A stretch of 64,000 bases of DNA from Nyssa sinensis (taxonomy: Eukaryota > Streptophyta > Magnoliopsida > Cornales > Nyssaceae). The stretch spans positions 2,250,642 through 2,314,641 of the forward strand of contig CM018048.1 of the NCBI GenBank assembly GCA_008638375.1, in the 5' to 3' direction. The notes below the pieces were generated by a model that was given only the letters and a program-made list of their open reading frames with translations, did not search any database and was not told the DNA's origin. A program made the translations under genes and the position numbers. Positions 48,386 to 59,972 of the stretch are shown in pieces. Each line of letters begins with the position of its first letter. Positions within the stretch are counted from its first letter, which is position 1.

Positions 48386-49360
48386 ATAACTAGCTAGAAC
48401 ATAAATTAATTAAATCTTGGGTTTCAGGTAACCTAAAATTTTAATAGTTTCCAAACACTCAGTGACGGATCGCCGGGGGGGGGGGGGACAAAGGGGCCTA
48501 TGGCCTCCTAAAAATTTGAATATTGTATTTTTTATTTTTAATTTTGTTAGAATTTTTTAATAAAATAAGACTTGGCCCCCCTAAAAAAAGTAATGTGGTA
48601 CAATAAAATCATACTATTGTCAATCATATTTGAGTATTTATATAAATCTTATGTAATATTGAAATGAGTGACATGCTATCATATCACTGTGTTAGGTAAT
48701 TGTCACGATTTCACTTGAATTTTTGATGATCTAATGCGAATTAAAAAAAGGCAAAGCTCTTGGAAATTTTTTTGAACCGTTTTATATAGGTATTTTTGAC
48801 TCGCTTTGTTTCTTATTTTGTAATCTGCATAAATAAGAATTTTATTTTTAAGGTTCTTTCTTATGGAGAGAGAGCCAACTTTGTATGACTCACCATTGGA
48901 TATAAAAGGAGTTTTTCGGGTTTGTGAGTGTTTTGTTCTTGCAATATCATCTATACATATTGAATTGATCATTTTGCTCATAAACATAATCAACTTACCG
49001 TGTTATGCAAATCTTGTACCTTTCCCATTTTATCTAAGATACATTTATTGTTTATTTTTTTCACTTGACACAACAAACTGGACCTTTTTTTTCCATGGTC
49101 ACCATATATCATAGGTTAGTTGCAGTTGGTGCAAGATAAGTAGTAATAGTGAGGACCAAGGACCTCACTTCTAAATGACTTCCAAATTTATACATACATA
49201 ACCTTATCGTACATTGGACTAACTTTTTTTTTTTTTAAGTTTACAGACAATGCCAAACTTCCAAATGCTGCTTACAATTTGCAGTGAGTAGATTCAAATT
49301 CAGAAAAAACTTAAGCAAAACAAGCCAGAAACAAACAAATTAGCCAGAAACAAACAAATT
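48386..49360. other. Spacer downstream of the dirigent gene, with a possible hAT-like relic
   Basis: CAGTGACGGATCGCC followed by 13 G (48475-48487) and CCTATGGCCTCCTAAAAAT looks like one end of the common plant CAGTGGCGGA-type transposon family, but no matching right end or duplication is visible. The rest is AT-rich and featureless. Confidence 0.35.
49323..49360 (-). repeat. Exact 19-bp tandem duplication abutting the dirigent stop codon
   Basis: AGCCAGAAACAAACAAATT occurs twice head to tail (49323-49341 and 49342-49360). The second copy ends exactly where the stop codon begins. Confidence 0.9.
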
Positions 49361-49921
49361 TTACCAACACTCGTACAACTGAATATCCACACGAAGCCTG
49401 AAGTAAACTTCACCCTCAAATGCGTCAGTCATCAAAGTGGCAATCCCTCTAGACATGAAGAAGTCACCAGTTCCACCAACCACTGAAATATCCCTCGTTT
49501 TGTTCATCAATGGATCGGCTCCGGCGAAGTTGATGCTGCCCTTGTGCTGGGTAGAATTGAAAACAAAGGAGAACCCAAGCCATGCAGTGAAGATATCTTT
49601 CTTGTCATAGATATAGAACCCTTGTGCTCGACCTACTGGCGTTGAGTGTAGATTGTTGTCTAGTGTAATTGGATCATCAAACACAACCAAGTTGCCAAAA
49701 TGGTTTTTTCCTGCCAATATGGTCTTGTTGCCCCAAGCTGGTTCCCCTACTATGGCTGCAGTGGCATTCTTGGAGTTCTTGCCGTTGTAAATGATATCAT
49801 GGAAGTAGAACACCAGCCTTTTACAAGGCCGGCGAGTTTGGATTTTCCGGCCAGGCGAGGCGGAGGATTCAAAAAGGAGGAAGAAGAGGAAGAGAAGTGA
49901 AATTAATCTTTTAGCTCTCAT
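49361..49921 (-). CDS. Dirigent protein (DIR-a / pinoresinol-type), single exon
   Basis: A 186-aa secreted protein. Dirigent proteins act in the cell wall space, steering coupling of monolignol radicals to give stereospecific lignans such as pinoresinol. The start is the ATG at 49921, since it begins a standard signal peptide (MRAKRL then a hydrophobic run to about residue 22) just downstream of a TATA box. The mature part shows family hallmarks: [16 protein letters not shown] (32-47), [61 protein letters not shown] and the ending LYECW. Cys33 and Cys185 match the disulfide pair of this family, and several N-x-S/T sites are present. Length and motifs are closest to the AtDIR6-like subfamily from memory. 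Substrate and stereochemistry cannot be read from the sequence. Confidence 0.95.
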   Translation of the reverse strand: MRAKRLISLLFLFFLLFESSASPGRKIQTRRPCKRLVFYFHDIIYNGKNSKNATAAIVGEPAWGNKTILAGKNHFGNLVVFDDPITLDNNLHSTPVGRAQGFYIYDKKDIFTAWLGFSFVFNSTQHKGSINFAGADPLMNKTRDISVVGGTGDFFMSRGIATLMTDAFEGEVYFRLRVDIQLYECW

Positions 49922-49967
49922 TGTTAAGGGTGGGAGAATGGTGTGGAGGTTGGCATTATGTAGTCTC

Positions 49968-49975
49968 TTTATATA
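49968..49975 (-). promoter_or_regulatory. TATA box of the dirigent gene
   Basis: TATATAAA on the minus strand, 47-54 bases upstream of the ATG. With the usual ~30-base spacing, transcription would start at about 49940, leaving a ~20-base leader. Confidence 0.75.
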
Positions 49976-50102
49976 AGGATTTGTTAGTGTTGTATAATGA
50001 CGAAATGGTCCTAAAACAGCTTGGCTTTGAAGACAATTTTTTGATGACAAAAAGAAAACTAGTATGCTCCATAGACTGTTGCTTTTTGTTAACTTCAAGT
50101 CT

Positions 50103-50206
50103 AAGGCTAAAATAATCATTGAATGCAAAAGATATTTGGGGTCCATATGGCTCTAAGGCTAAAATAATCATTGACTGCAAAAGACATTTGGGGTCCATAT
50201 GGCTCT
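50103..50206 (-). repeat. 52-bp tandem duplication in the dirigent promoter
   Basis: The units 50103-50154 and 50155-50206 differ at only two positions. They lie about 180-285 bp upstream of the ATG, so any cis-element in the unit is present twice. Confidence 0.9.
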
Positions 50207-52977
50207 CATATTGGAATAGTTACAACTATATATATATATATATAATTATAAATGTAAAGTCCTATCTGTGTTGTGTAAATCAAGGGATAAGGTCACAAGT
50301 GATTAGGTCTTATCTATGAGATTACCTAACTTAAAAGGACTGATGCAGATTCATGATTATCAAGTACTGCACTGCTTCTTTTTATTTATTTTTATATAAT
50401 GTTAGTTAAATCAATAATATTTTGAACATAAATAAAGGTATGTTTAATTGAGTTATGTAAAAGTGCTGATGAAGACAAACGGTCAATGAAAACAAACAGC
50501 TGATTGAAATAAATAACTGATGAGAATAAGTAATTAGATGTTTGATAAAAATGATTACAGCATATGAAAATATAAAATTAACAAAAATTACTGGTATCTT
50601 TAATTCAGGTATCCATATTGATTGGTGGGTGCACCTTGAGCCTCCCATGATGAAGTCCATGTTTTCGATAGAAAGCATGAGAAACAAAAATTACATTTCC
50701 TTTTCATTTACCATGCTTCTCAACAGAAGAATGCATGGAGGATTATAATTAATCAGCCCATGAATCATTTTGCATAATAAAAAAAATTGGACATGATTAC
50801 ATTCTTTTACAACAGTGTCCAGTACTCCTAAATTTTCCCTCATTTTCTCACACTTTCTTAGGTCTACCTATCTCCATTATGTCTACCAACAAACTTGAGG
50901 GTAATGAGCCTTACAAGTTAGGTGATTAGACCCAATCATTAGAAAAATAATAAGGCACAAGCATTTTTTATAACAACTTATGTCTTTTTCTCCAACTATC
51001 CCACGTGCTTAGCTTATTTGTCATCAATCGATCTCACAGTATTGTTTAGGTAAGCCAACTCTTAACCAACTTTTCTTATTCATCAATCAATCCTATTGTT
51101 TCTAATCCTTTTTCTATCAATTGTATTAGTTAATGTCCAAACACCAACCCCACAAATATTCTTCCCTTGTGAAATGCAATACTTTATCACAATGCCTCCC
51201 TTCACGCTCACAAATCATAACTTAGATTCTTTGAACTTAGTCATTGCAGTTTGAGTATTGAAATAAGAAAAACATTTAGTCAAATTTAGACCGTGCATTT
51301 AAAATAATCTTCATCATTGAGATAGATGGTAGCTACAAAAACAAAAATTATATTTGAAAAAATATTTGACTCAGTTAAATTTTAAGAGCTTGAATAACCA
51401 ACCGTTAGAGTACTATTTTAGAATTGAGTTACTAAAATAATATTACATCAGCTCCAATGACTCAAGCGTTGAAGCTGTTTTAATAGCATCTCCAATGCTA
51501 AAAGTTATTTGACCAATAATTTTGAAATTATTATTCATTCAGCCGGGATCATTGATTCCTGGCCAAAGAAGAGCTCCCACATGTGCCTGTCATCGGAATT
51601 TCTTAGACATGTGGCAAATTCTTATTGGATGGGGACCAAAGGTCTCGGTTGAGTGAATAATTTTTAATTGTGAGAGAGAGATTAAGAGTATTTTCAATGT
51701 TAAAAGTTATTCGAGTCATGTTAAAACCAACTTTTAACAGTGCTACAGTACCAAAATGCTATATTTTGACATTTCTACTCCAATGTTAAAATTTTATTTT
51801 TTGACACAACACTCATTTTTCTTCTAACTACCGTTCTCAACTATTTTTTGACAATGCCCTTAGTCGTTGAATTGAAACAATTCAATCCATTCATTTGAAT
51901 AACAACTTGCTAAAATTTAACTACATTTGAAAGTAGATTTGACAAAATCAAAATTTGAGCCATTCTTCAACAAGTCATTTTAGACCATGCATTTTCATAT
52001 GACCAACTATTTTTTGAATATAGAAGCTGAGAGGTGTGTTGAATAAGCATTAATGGAACAATTTTTGACCCTACTCACCAAATGCAACCAGACCACATTA
52101 TGATTCAAAAAGGGTTGGTATGTAGATTTGGATCCCCACACGCTCAAATTGACCTAAAGGCAATAACTAATCAGAAACACTATTAAACTATAAAGCTAGA
52201 AGCAACACCTACTGAAGTAATGATTAACCATCTTATGAGTAAGTTTCCAGCAAAATAATAATAATAAAAAAATAAAGAAATTTGTCTAGGCTGATGATAA
52301 ACTGGGCCAGTGCCGAGCCAGAACTCAACATGTTGAGCTTAAATTTTGACTGCTTGTCATGGAATGGCCCAATCGAACGCAAGTTGATGGGTCTACCGAG
52401 TCCAATTGCAACTGAGCCTAGGCGGCTAACATCATTTTCGTGGTCTAATTTGCAATCTCCTACCGAGGAAGATGCCATTGACCACTCCAGTAATAGATTC
52501 AGAACTCACGAGCTTCAGCTTTATTGTGTTTGATAAATAAATTAAGAGCCTGATTGTCTTAGCGGAGCACTAGCATATTGGGGTATGTTTGTTTATGTTT
52601 TCAAAACAAGATTTTTAATTTCAAAATGTGAAATACGTGTTTGGTAAATTATTAATTTTATTTTTTTTAATTTTTTATAATTCAGATTATCATATCTAAA
52701 TATATTTTTACTATTTTTTAAAAAAAATTACAAAATCTTCAAAAAAAAATTTTAAAAAATTATATCTGAATCACTATTCAAACGTTATTTTTTCTTTCTT
52801 CAAATTGTCGCATAACCATCACCACTGCCACCGTTACGACCACCACTACCATTATTGCTGTTGCCGCTGTTCTCGCTTCCACCACAACCACTATTACTAT
52901 CGTTATTGTCACTAACACTAGGATCTCGATATTATTTTTAAAGATTGATTTTAATTAATAAATTTGATATACCACAA
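50207..52977. other. Intergenic spacer between the dirigent gene and the Tat element
   Basis: No supported gene. At about 51480-51720 two direct copies of a CAATGxTAAAAGTTATT block and an internal inverted TATTCATTCAGCCGGGA / TCxCGGTTGAGTGAATAAT pair suggest a MITE or SINE remnant. The block 52282-52533 is GC-richer but has no recognised domain. A CCACCA-rich stretch lies at 52817-52915. Confidence 0.45.
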
Positions 52978-53561
52978 TGTGACACACCAACCATTACTTG
53001 ACACGTATAACTACGGGTCAGCTCATGCTCAATCATTTAGCTCATGCTCGGTCATTCATCTCATGCTCGGTCATATTGCTCATGCTCGGTCTTTCAAGAG
53101 CAAGACCCACAAAGACCGAGCACATATCATCAGAGCAAGTCTGCTCTTCTGCAAAGCTAACAAGTATGAACGCAAGCCTTCAGTACAATACATCGATGAT
53201 CAGACCTCATCACCGCCTCAATGTGCACCGAGCAGGAAATAAGGAAACAATCTTCAACAAGGAAACTGCCACACTCTGTTGCCATATTCAAACTAATATC
53301 TCCGACGATCCAATCCCTATATTCATGGCTCCAAATCCTAATCAACTTGGGAAAGCCACTGCCTATAAATTAAACCCTAGAGGTACGCTTTATTTTCATG
53401 CCCATTATTTTGGCTTTCATTACGGTCTTTCAATTTCAGTTTATTGACTTAAGCATCGGAGCGGCTACCGTGGGAGTCAAACCGGTGGTCCTCTGATCTT
53501 CTTCTTTGAGTGTTCTTTAGGGAGTCAAGCTCGGATTGTGCGTAGGCCGAAAAGTGCAGCA
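52978..53561 (+). repeat. 5' LTR of the young Tat element
   Basis: It starts TGTGACACACC after CACAA and ends GTGCAGCA just before the primer-binding region, 584 bp. The left edge is set by the TG..CA rule and cannot be checked against the 3' LTR, which is outside the window. It contains TATAAAT at 53364-53370 and four ~19-bp repeats at 53021-53095. Confidence 0.7.
53021..53095 (+). repeat. Four ~19-bp direct repeats in the LTR U3 region
   Basis: Units of the form GCTCATGCTCGGTCATTxx at about 53021, 53040, 53060 and 53078, upstream of the TATA box by about 270 bp. Their position fits enhancer-like repeats. Confidence 0.8.
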
Positions 53562-53565
53562 TCAG

Positions 53566-53586
53566 TTTGGCGCCGTCTGTGGGAAC
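53566..53586 (+). other. Primer-binding region of the young Tat element
   Basis: TTTGGCGCCGTCTGTGGGAA lies four bases after the LTR end. The TGGCGCC core is typical of primer-binding regions in Tat/Athila-type plant elements; the priming tRNA is not certain. Confidence 0.7.
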
Positions 53587-53642
53587 GACAATCACCAAGT
53601 GCTTTACTAACTCAAAGTTCATCCTCCTTTTATCAAAGGATT

Positions 53643-55424
53643 ATGGCTCCCAATCTCCGACCTAGGAAGAATACTCAAAATCCTCAGAACCCTCAGCCTT
53701 AACCGCCTGTCGGACGAGGAAGAGGGCGAGTGACTGATCCTGTACAACAGGAGCTTGCCGAAACTAGGTGGCAGAACCAGTTGTTACAGGAAAAACTCCT
53801 AACCATATCTAGAACTTTGGCGATGTTTACCCAGAATCATGAAACTAATCCTCAGAATCCACCCGTCACCACAAGCACTAGGGAGGTGCAGCCTCCTATG
53901 GCTGCCCATATTCATGGAGATCCCCAGCCATCGGCAGTCGCCGGTAGAGGAATGCCCGCCTTTATCCCAGAAGTCCATTATCGAAGCACCACCCGGGTCC
54001 CCATCCCTGGGGCTTCGGGAGTGAATCACGTACCACAAGAGTCACCACCTCGAGTGGTTCCTGCACCACCAGTACAAGAGAATCAGAACAACCCTCTAGT
54101 AATGGGCCAAGACCAGCCTACCCATGTAGGCCCTGAAGTTACGGGGCCTGCCTCGTAGCAGCCCATCTTACCAAGGAGATCAATAAGAGCTGAGGAAGTT
54201 GCTGAATCAATGGACCGCACTGTTATTGTAAGGGGTGCCCAGTATCCGGAGCAGGATGAGCTGGCCAGGCTGCTCGGAAGGTCGACCACCCCGTTCACTA
54301 ATGCTATCATGGCTAAGGAGAGACCCAAGAAATTCGTCGTCCCCAAATTCACCCCTTATGATGGGATAGGGGACCCAGGGGACCATCTCTCCTACTACCA
54401 GCACACCATGGCTTTGCACGGTACTTCTGACGCTTTTCTATACCGAACATTCATGACCAGCCTCAACGGTACTGCTCTAAAGTGGTTTCATCACCTCCCA
54501 CCGAACTCAGTTACTAGCTTCTATGAGCTCGGCAGAAGATTCCTAGACAGATTCATGACTAGTAGGAGGTTGAGAAAGGGTCCCGAATTCCTACTGAACA
54601 TAAAGCAAACAAGGGAAGAATCACTCAGGGGGTATATTGCGCGTTTCAACGCTGAGCTCACTGAGGTGACAGATTGCAGCCCCGGTTTCCTAGTAGCTGC
54701 TTTGGCCGCTGGTCTTGCACAAGGAGGCTTTAGGGACTCCTTGACCAAAAATCCCCCTATGGATATGGCAGCACTCATGGACCGGGTAAGGAAATACATT
54801 AACTTGGAAGAGGCCGAGGACACTTCTAAAAAAGTCAAGGAACAAGCTCAGAAAGACGACTAGAAGAAAGATAGTCAGAAGAAGGACGACCAAAGGAAGG
54901 ACACCAGCTCAGCTAGGAAGAGAGCTAGAAGCCCGGAGAAAAGAGGGGCCCCCAGAACTTCCTATAATTCTGGGCTAAGAGAGTTCAACCACTTTACTCC
55001 TCTAAATACCTCTCCGTACAACATACTGAAACAAGTAAGATCTCGAGAGAACCTGAGATGGCCGGAGCCTTTGAAGGGTGACCCCAGCTACCGAGATCAA
55101 ACCAAATATTGTGATTTTCACAAAGACCGAGGGCACACAACTAATGCCTGTAAAGCTCTCAAACATAAGATTGAGTAGCTAATAAGGAGAGGATGACTAC
55201 AGGAATTCGTCAAGCAGGAAGGAGGGCAAAACCCCCGTGATGAACAACCCCAGCAAAGGAAGACCGACCAGAGGCAGGAACAAAAAAAAGGACGGAACGA
55301 GCCCCCACGGCAGAACAACCAAGTGATCTTTGTCCTACAAGCAGATTCCCATGCAACAAGGATTTCTAACAGGTCGAGGAAGCGTTATGCTCGGGAGGCC
55401 AGGTCTACTCCCAACATCATATAG
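53643..55424 (+). pseudogene. gag of the young Tat element (with nonsense codons)
   Basis: Starts MAPNLRPRKN. Gag coats the element RNA in virus-like particles. A capsid-like domain lies at about 54320-54800 (KKFVVPKFTPYDG, HLSYYQHTMALHG, ALKWFHHLPPNS, RRFLDRFMTSRRLRKGPE). A knuckle-like C/H segment (CDFHKDRGHTTNAC) is near 55110-55155. In-frame stops occur at 53699-53701, 54156-54158, 54861-54863 and again near 55177, 55195 and 55422, all in one frame with no indels. The frame continues directly into protease. Confidence 0.85.
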
Positions 55425-55439
55425 ATCTCTAACGTAGAG

Positions 55440-55955
55440 AAAAGGTTAAAACTTGTGCCAGAAATCCAATTTATAGATCAGGACCTTACAGGAGTACATT
55501 GTCCTCACAGTGACGCCCTGGTCATCTCCCTCAAGATTGCCAACTTCAAGATCCGAAGAGTCCTTGTGGACACTAGGAGTTCGACTAACGTTCTGTTCTA
55601 TGACCCCTTCAAGCAGATGAAGCTCAACCCCAGTGACATTAAGCCCACTAGTATAATCATGTCAGGTTTTGATGGGAACCTCAACACTCTACTGGGAAGG
55701 ATCGATCTGGCCACCACTGCAGGTGAAGGGGACGGACAGAAGACTACAGTAGTAGAATACATGGTGCTAAAGGCCAAATCTCCCTATAATGTCATAATTA
55801 GGAGGCCCTGGCTACATGAGATGGGGGCAGTCACATCAACCCTCCACTAATGCCTGAAGTACGTTCACAATCAGATTGTCTACTCTATTAGAGGATGCCA
55901 ACCGACCTCCCGAGAATGCCATGCCCTCGCGCTCAAGGCCAAGGCCCCCAAATAG
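55440..55955 (+). pseudogene. Aspartic protease domain of the young Tat element
   Basis: HCPHSDALVISLKIANF, then VLVDTRSSTNVLFYDPF and later VVEYMVLKAKSPYNVIIRRPWLHEMGA, the usual retropepsin layout of this lineage. The catalytic motif is D-T-R where D-[ST]-G is required, so the enzyme should be inactive. Stops follow at 55848 and near 55952. Confidence 0.85.
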
Positions 55956-56091
55956 CAATTACTGCATGCCCGTGAATGCGAGGATCTAATCCACTCTTGT
56001 TATCACGAGGCAGAAGACTGTCCCTCCAGGATTGACGATCCACTAAGCCCTAGAGGAAGGGACAGCAGGGCCAAGCCTATAGGAGAACTTG

Positions 56092-57421
56092 TTAAAGTCT
56101 TGGTCAGCTCGGAAGATCAGGGGCGTTACCTGCAGATAGGTCCCGACCTGACACTTACCGAGCAGGATGAGTTGATCAAATTTTTAAAGAAAAACCTCTC
56201 CGTATTCGCCTGGGAAACAAGGGATATAAAAGGAATAGATCCCAACCTCATCACACACAAACTAATGGTGGATCCAGACCATCCACCAGTAAGACAGAAG
56301 AGAAGGCCACTCGCTCCAGAACGACATTAGGTCATCAACGATGAAGTCCAAAGGCTGCTCAATGCCAACATGATACAAGAAGTATTTTATCCTGATTGGT
56401 TGGCCAACACTATTCTGGTCAAGAAGAAGAATGGCAAGTGGAGAGTCTGTGTCGACTATATAGACCTCAACAAAGCATGCCCTAAAGATAGCTTTCCTCT
56501 TCCGAGGATAGATCAGTTAGTCGATGCTACTGCAGGACACGAGCTTATGAGCTTCATGGATGCCTATTCCGGGTATAATAAAAAACAGATGCATCCTCCT
56601 AACCAGGAGAAAACGTCATTCATAACTAAACGAGGTCTCTATTGCTATAGAGTGATGCTGTTCGGACTAAAAAATGTTGGGGCCACATACCAACGTCTGG
56701 TTACCAAGATGTTCAGCCCCTTAATCGGCAATACTATGGAAGTCTACATTGATGATATGCTGGTCAAAAGCCTGCGGAAGAGCAGTCATCTCCAGCACCT
56801 GGCTCAAACATTTGATATCCTCAGGCAGAATAAGATGAAACTCAATCCCTCGAAACGCACCTTTGGTGTAACAAAGGAAAAAATCTTGGGGTACATAGTC
56901 TCTCGGAGAGGTATAGAGGTAGACCCGACCCAAATTGGGGCCCTGGTCAGACTAGAATCTCTAAAGACCAAGAAAGACATTCAGGCTCTGAATGGCAGGA
57001 TAGCAGCTCTGAGCAGATTTATTTCCAAATCCACTGATCGTTGTCTACCATTCTTCAAAGCTCTGAAAGGTAACAAATCTTTACAATGGACTGACGAATG
57101 TGAAAAATCCTTTCAGGAACTGAAAAAGTACCTAGCCTCGCCTGAGCTCTTGTCAAAGCCAATTCAAGGGGAAAAGCTACTTCTCTACCTTGCAGTCTCT
57201 GAGAACGCTGTCAGTTCTGTACTGGTCAGACAGGACAGGAGCGTGCAGAGGCCCATCTTTTATATCAGCAGAGCACTGTTAGACACGGAGAAGAGATACC
57301 TCGAGATTGAGAAACTGGCCCTTGCACTCATAGTATCTGCACGAAAGCTCAGGCCTTACTTTCAAGCTCATCCCATAGAAATCGCAATTGCTTATCCGTT
57401 AAAGACAGTACTGAGGAGACC
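56092..57421 (+). pseudogene. Reverse transcriptase and first RNase H domain (5' part)
   Basis: The reverse transcriptase reads ILVKKKNGKWRVCVDYIDLN, KACPKDSFPLPRIDQLVDA, a DAYSGY segment and the catalytic YIDDM at about 56748-56762, which is intact. It is followed by connection and RNase H sequence (LYLAVSENAVSSVLVRQD, RPIFYISRALLDTEKRYLEIEK). A stop at 56328-56330 precedes it. The reading is interrupted at 57421 in the middle of the RNase H C-terminal part by a solo LTR and resumes in frame at 59330. Confidence 0.9.
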
Positions 57422-59324
57422 TGATGAGTGCGCAAAAGTGCACTTTAAATGCTCTATTATTAGATTAAATTGCTAAAATGTGAGTAGAAATATTGGGATA
57501 TAATTGATATTATTTAAATTAACTTCTATTTACAGTGAAGGACACGTTGGAGGTCAAAGAAGAGTTATGGAGTATATTGTGCAATTCTTGGCTTTTTGGC
57601 AGATTCGACCATTGAGTTTTAATTGAGATTTGGATGGCGTTAGAATTTCAGAATGAGAAAGTGGTCTTCATAAAATTTTTTGAGGACGTCTTGGAATTTT
57701 TAGAAAGATATGGTTTGCAAAAATCGGAGTTCGTTTGGGCCTCCAAATATTATTTCAAAGACAGGCTTGGAAAGCTGCTATGAACCTGTCCGTCCAGCCA
57801 AATTCAAGGGGCTATAACTTAAGCTTCCAAAGTCCAAATCAGGTGATTTTTATGTTTAAAATTATCTACTCATCCAGGGTTACAACTTCCGTGAAGATCC
57901 CAAGTCGAGATTCAGTTGTTATGTTAGAGAAAACGGAGCCTAAAAGTTGGCATTGCTGGCTGTGCGCGAGAAACAAAAGACAATGGAAAAAAAATAATAA
58001 AAAGAAAAAATAAACAAGAGAAATGGGCTAGGGCGTGCAGCTAACTGGGGCAAAGTCAAATTGTGGGGCTGGCATTTAAAAAGGAAACAAAAGGAAAAGA
58101 ATGAAAAAAGTTGATGTGGGTCCACGAGTTTACAACAACAAAAAAAAAAGAAGCAATCAGGCCCATCAGTACGCGGCTGGCTTGGTGCGTTGGGGTGCTA
58201 AGTCAATAGGTTCAGGCATGGGGCTTGTGGCAGTTTGATATTAGAGTGGGGTCCAGCCATGCGCAAGGTGCAGGAATGAAACGGCTGGAGATGCGGCGCT
58301 GCCAATGCGTGAGAAGAGGCTTGCGGTGAGCCATTTGACTGGAGTTGGGCCTGATGTGAAGCGCCTAAGCTGGTGCGGCTGGGCTGCCAATGTGCACTGC
58401 TGTGCGGCTGTGTTGTGCTGTAGGGCCCGCCGCAGAAAACAGTGATATAAAAAATAGAAAACCTAAAAGGGGGAGTGCGGAGCTTAGGCAGAGGAGCTGC
58501 GGCGCGACACAGAAAATTGGAGGACGGCGGCTGATGCGCAGAGACAAAGAAGAAGCTACAGTCGTGCCATGGCTCAGTATTTCTATGTGAAATTTACGTT
58601 GTCCATCCTGTACATGGGTAACTAAATTTTCAAGTAGAGTTAGAGATGAACTTGCACCATAAATGGTTGTTTTAATTTATTTTTGATTCCTGTACGTGGT
58701 TTTCACTTATTAAATTCTTTGATGATCATTCATAATTAATTGTTGGATTTTATTCTCCGAATAATTAAAGGGTTTAGTCCGTTTATAGATTCAGTCATGC
58801 TTTTTCTATCGAATGGATTCATGTTTTGATTCTTTTAAGAACAATTACTTATTTATATTGATTCAATTCTCTGCTGCAATATTGCTCATTGGGTATATTG
58901 TCGTCGTTGGGTTTTCTCAATGTAAATAATAATTTGTGTGATTTAAAAGTGTTGAATGATTTTTCAAAGGGTTATTTTCAGTCTAATTTTGGTTCATAAT
59001 TTTATATCTTCCGATTGAGATATTTGGAATTTAAATTCTCAATTGAGTTAATAGTGAATTAAAAATAATTAAAATACCAGCTATGTGCAAGGGATTCCCG
59101 AAACTCTACTGTTCGTTAAATTTGAATATTTTCATTTGTTATTCAGCTTGTTTAATTTTTAGTTGCATTCAAAATCATTTTCTATATTTTTATTTTTTTG
59201 TTAACCGTCTAATACTTCTGTAGTTTCAGAAATTCTGTTTATTATTCTTTTAATTTAGTCTCCCTGTGGAATCGACACCCCAAAGCTACACTACAACTAC
59301 CGCGTTATTCTTTGGGCGTAATCA
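57422..59324 (+). mobile_element. Solo LTR (1903 bp) inserted in the Tat RNase H region
   Basis: It begins TGATGAGTGCGCAAAAGTGC, ends TTTGGGCGTAATCA, and is flanked by AGACC at 57417-57421 and 59325-59329. Joining the flanks across one AGACC restores the collinear reading frame, which confirms the edges. The TGATGAGTGxxCAAAAGTG start and the CTCCCTGTGGAATCGACACC segment near the end are typical of LTRs from another Ty3/gypsy group in plants. It has no coding capacity and no second LTR, so it arose by recombination between LTRs of a full element. Confidence 0.88.
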
Positions 59325-59329
59325 AGACC

Positions 59330-59972
59330 AGAGGTATCAGGACGATTAGTCAAATGGTCGGTAGAACTAGGGGAGTTCGATATATCCTATGTTCTACGAA
59401 TCTCAATCAAAGGGCAGGCCTTGTCAGACTTTGTTTCCGAGTTCACCCCAGCACTACTGGACAGAGCGCAACTTCGTGAAAATTTGAGGGCTTGGCAGTT
59501 ATACACTGATGGATCGTCTACCGACCGAGGTGCAGGTGTTGGACTAGTACTACAGTCCCCTGATGGGCTCATAACCGAAAGGGCAATTAGCCTAGGGTTT
59601 AGAGCCTCCAACAACGAAGCAGAGTATGAGGCCCTTATTCTAGGGATGAAGCTAGCACAAGAATGCGAGGTTCAGAGCCTCGAGGCATTCTGTGACTCTC
59701 AATTAGTGGTCAACCAAGTTCAAGGTGAGTATGCCGTCAAGGATGAAAGGATGCTTCGATATTCAGAACTGGTCAACCTGTTGAAGCACGCCTTCCGAAC
59801 TTTCTCAATCCAAAAAGTAGAAAGAGGTCAAAATGGCAGAGTTGACGCCTTGGCAAACATAGCATCCCATATGAAGTCAGGAACGGACTCAATAATAAAA
59901 TTCTCCCACCAGCCAAGGCCTCGCATTGAAAAAGTCCAGGTCGCCCAAGTTACGGAACAACCTCAGAACTAG
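59330..59972 (+). pseudogene. RNase H end and second (archaeal-type) RNase H of the Tat element
   Basis: After the solo LTR the reading resumes with RLVKWSVELGEFDISYV, then a complete second RNase H: YTDGSS (first catalytic Asp), NNEAEYEAL (Glu), FCDSQLVVNQV (Asp) and GQNGRVDALANIAS (Asp). The presence of a second RNase H separates the Tat lineage from other plant Ty3/gypsy elements. This stretch is free of stops. Confidence 0.88.

Noticed and set aside
48461..48600. Complete hAT transposon
   Set aside because: Only one end-like sequence is visible; no inverted partner, target duplication or transposase.
49922..50146. 75-codon N-terminal extension of the dirigent protein
   Set aside because: It would run through the TATA box and the promoter duplication and bury the signal peptide; the ATG at 49921 is better.
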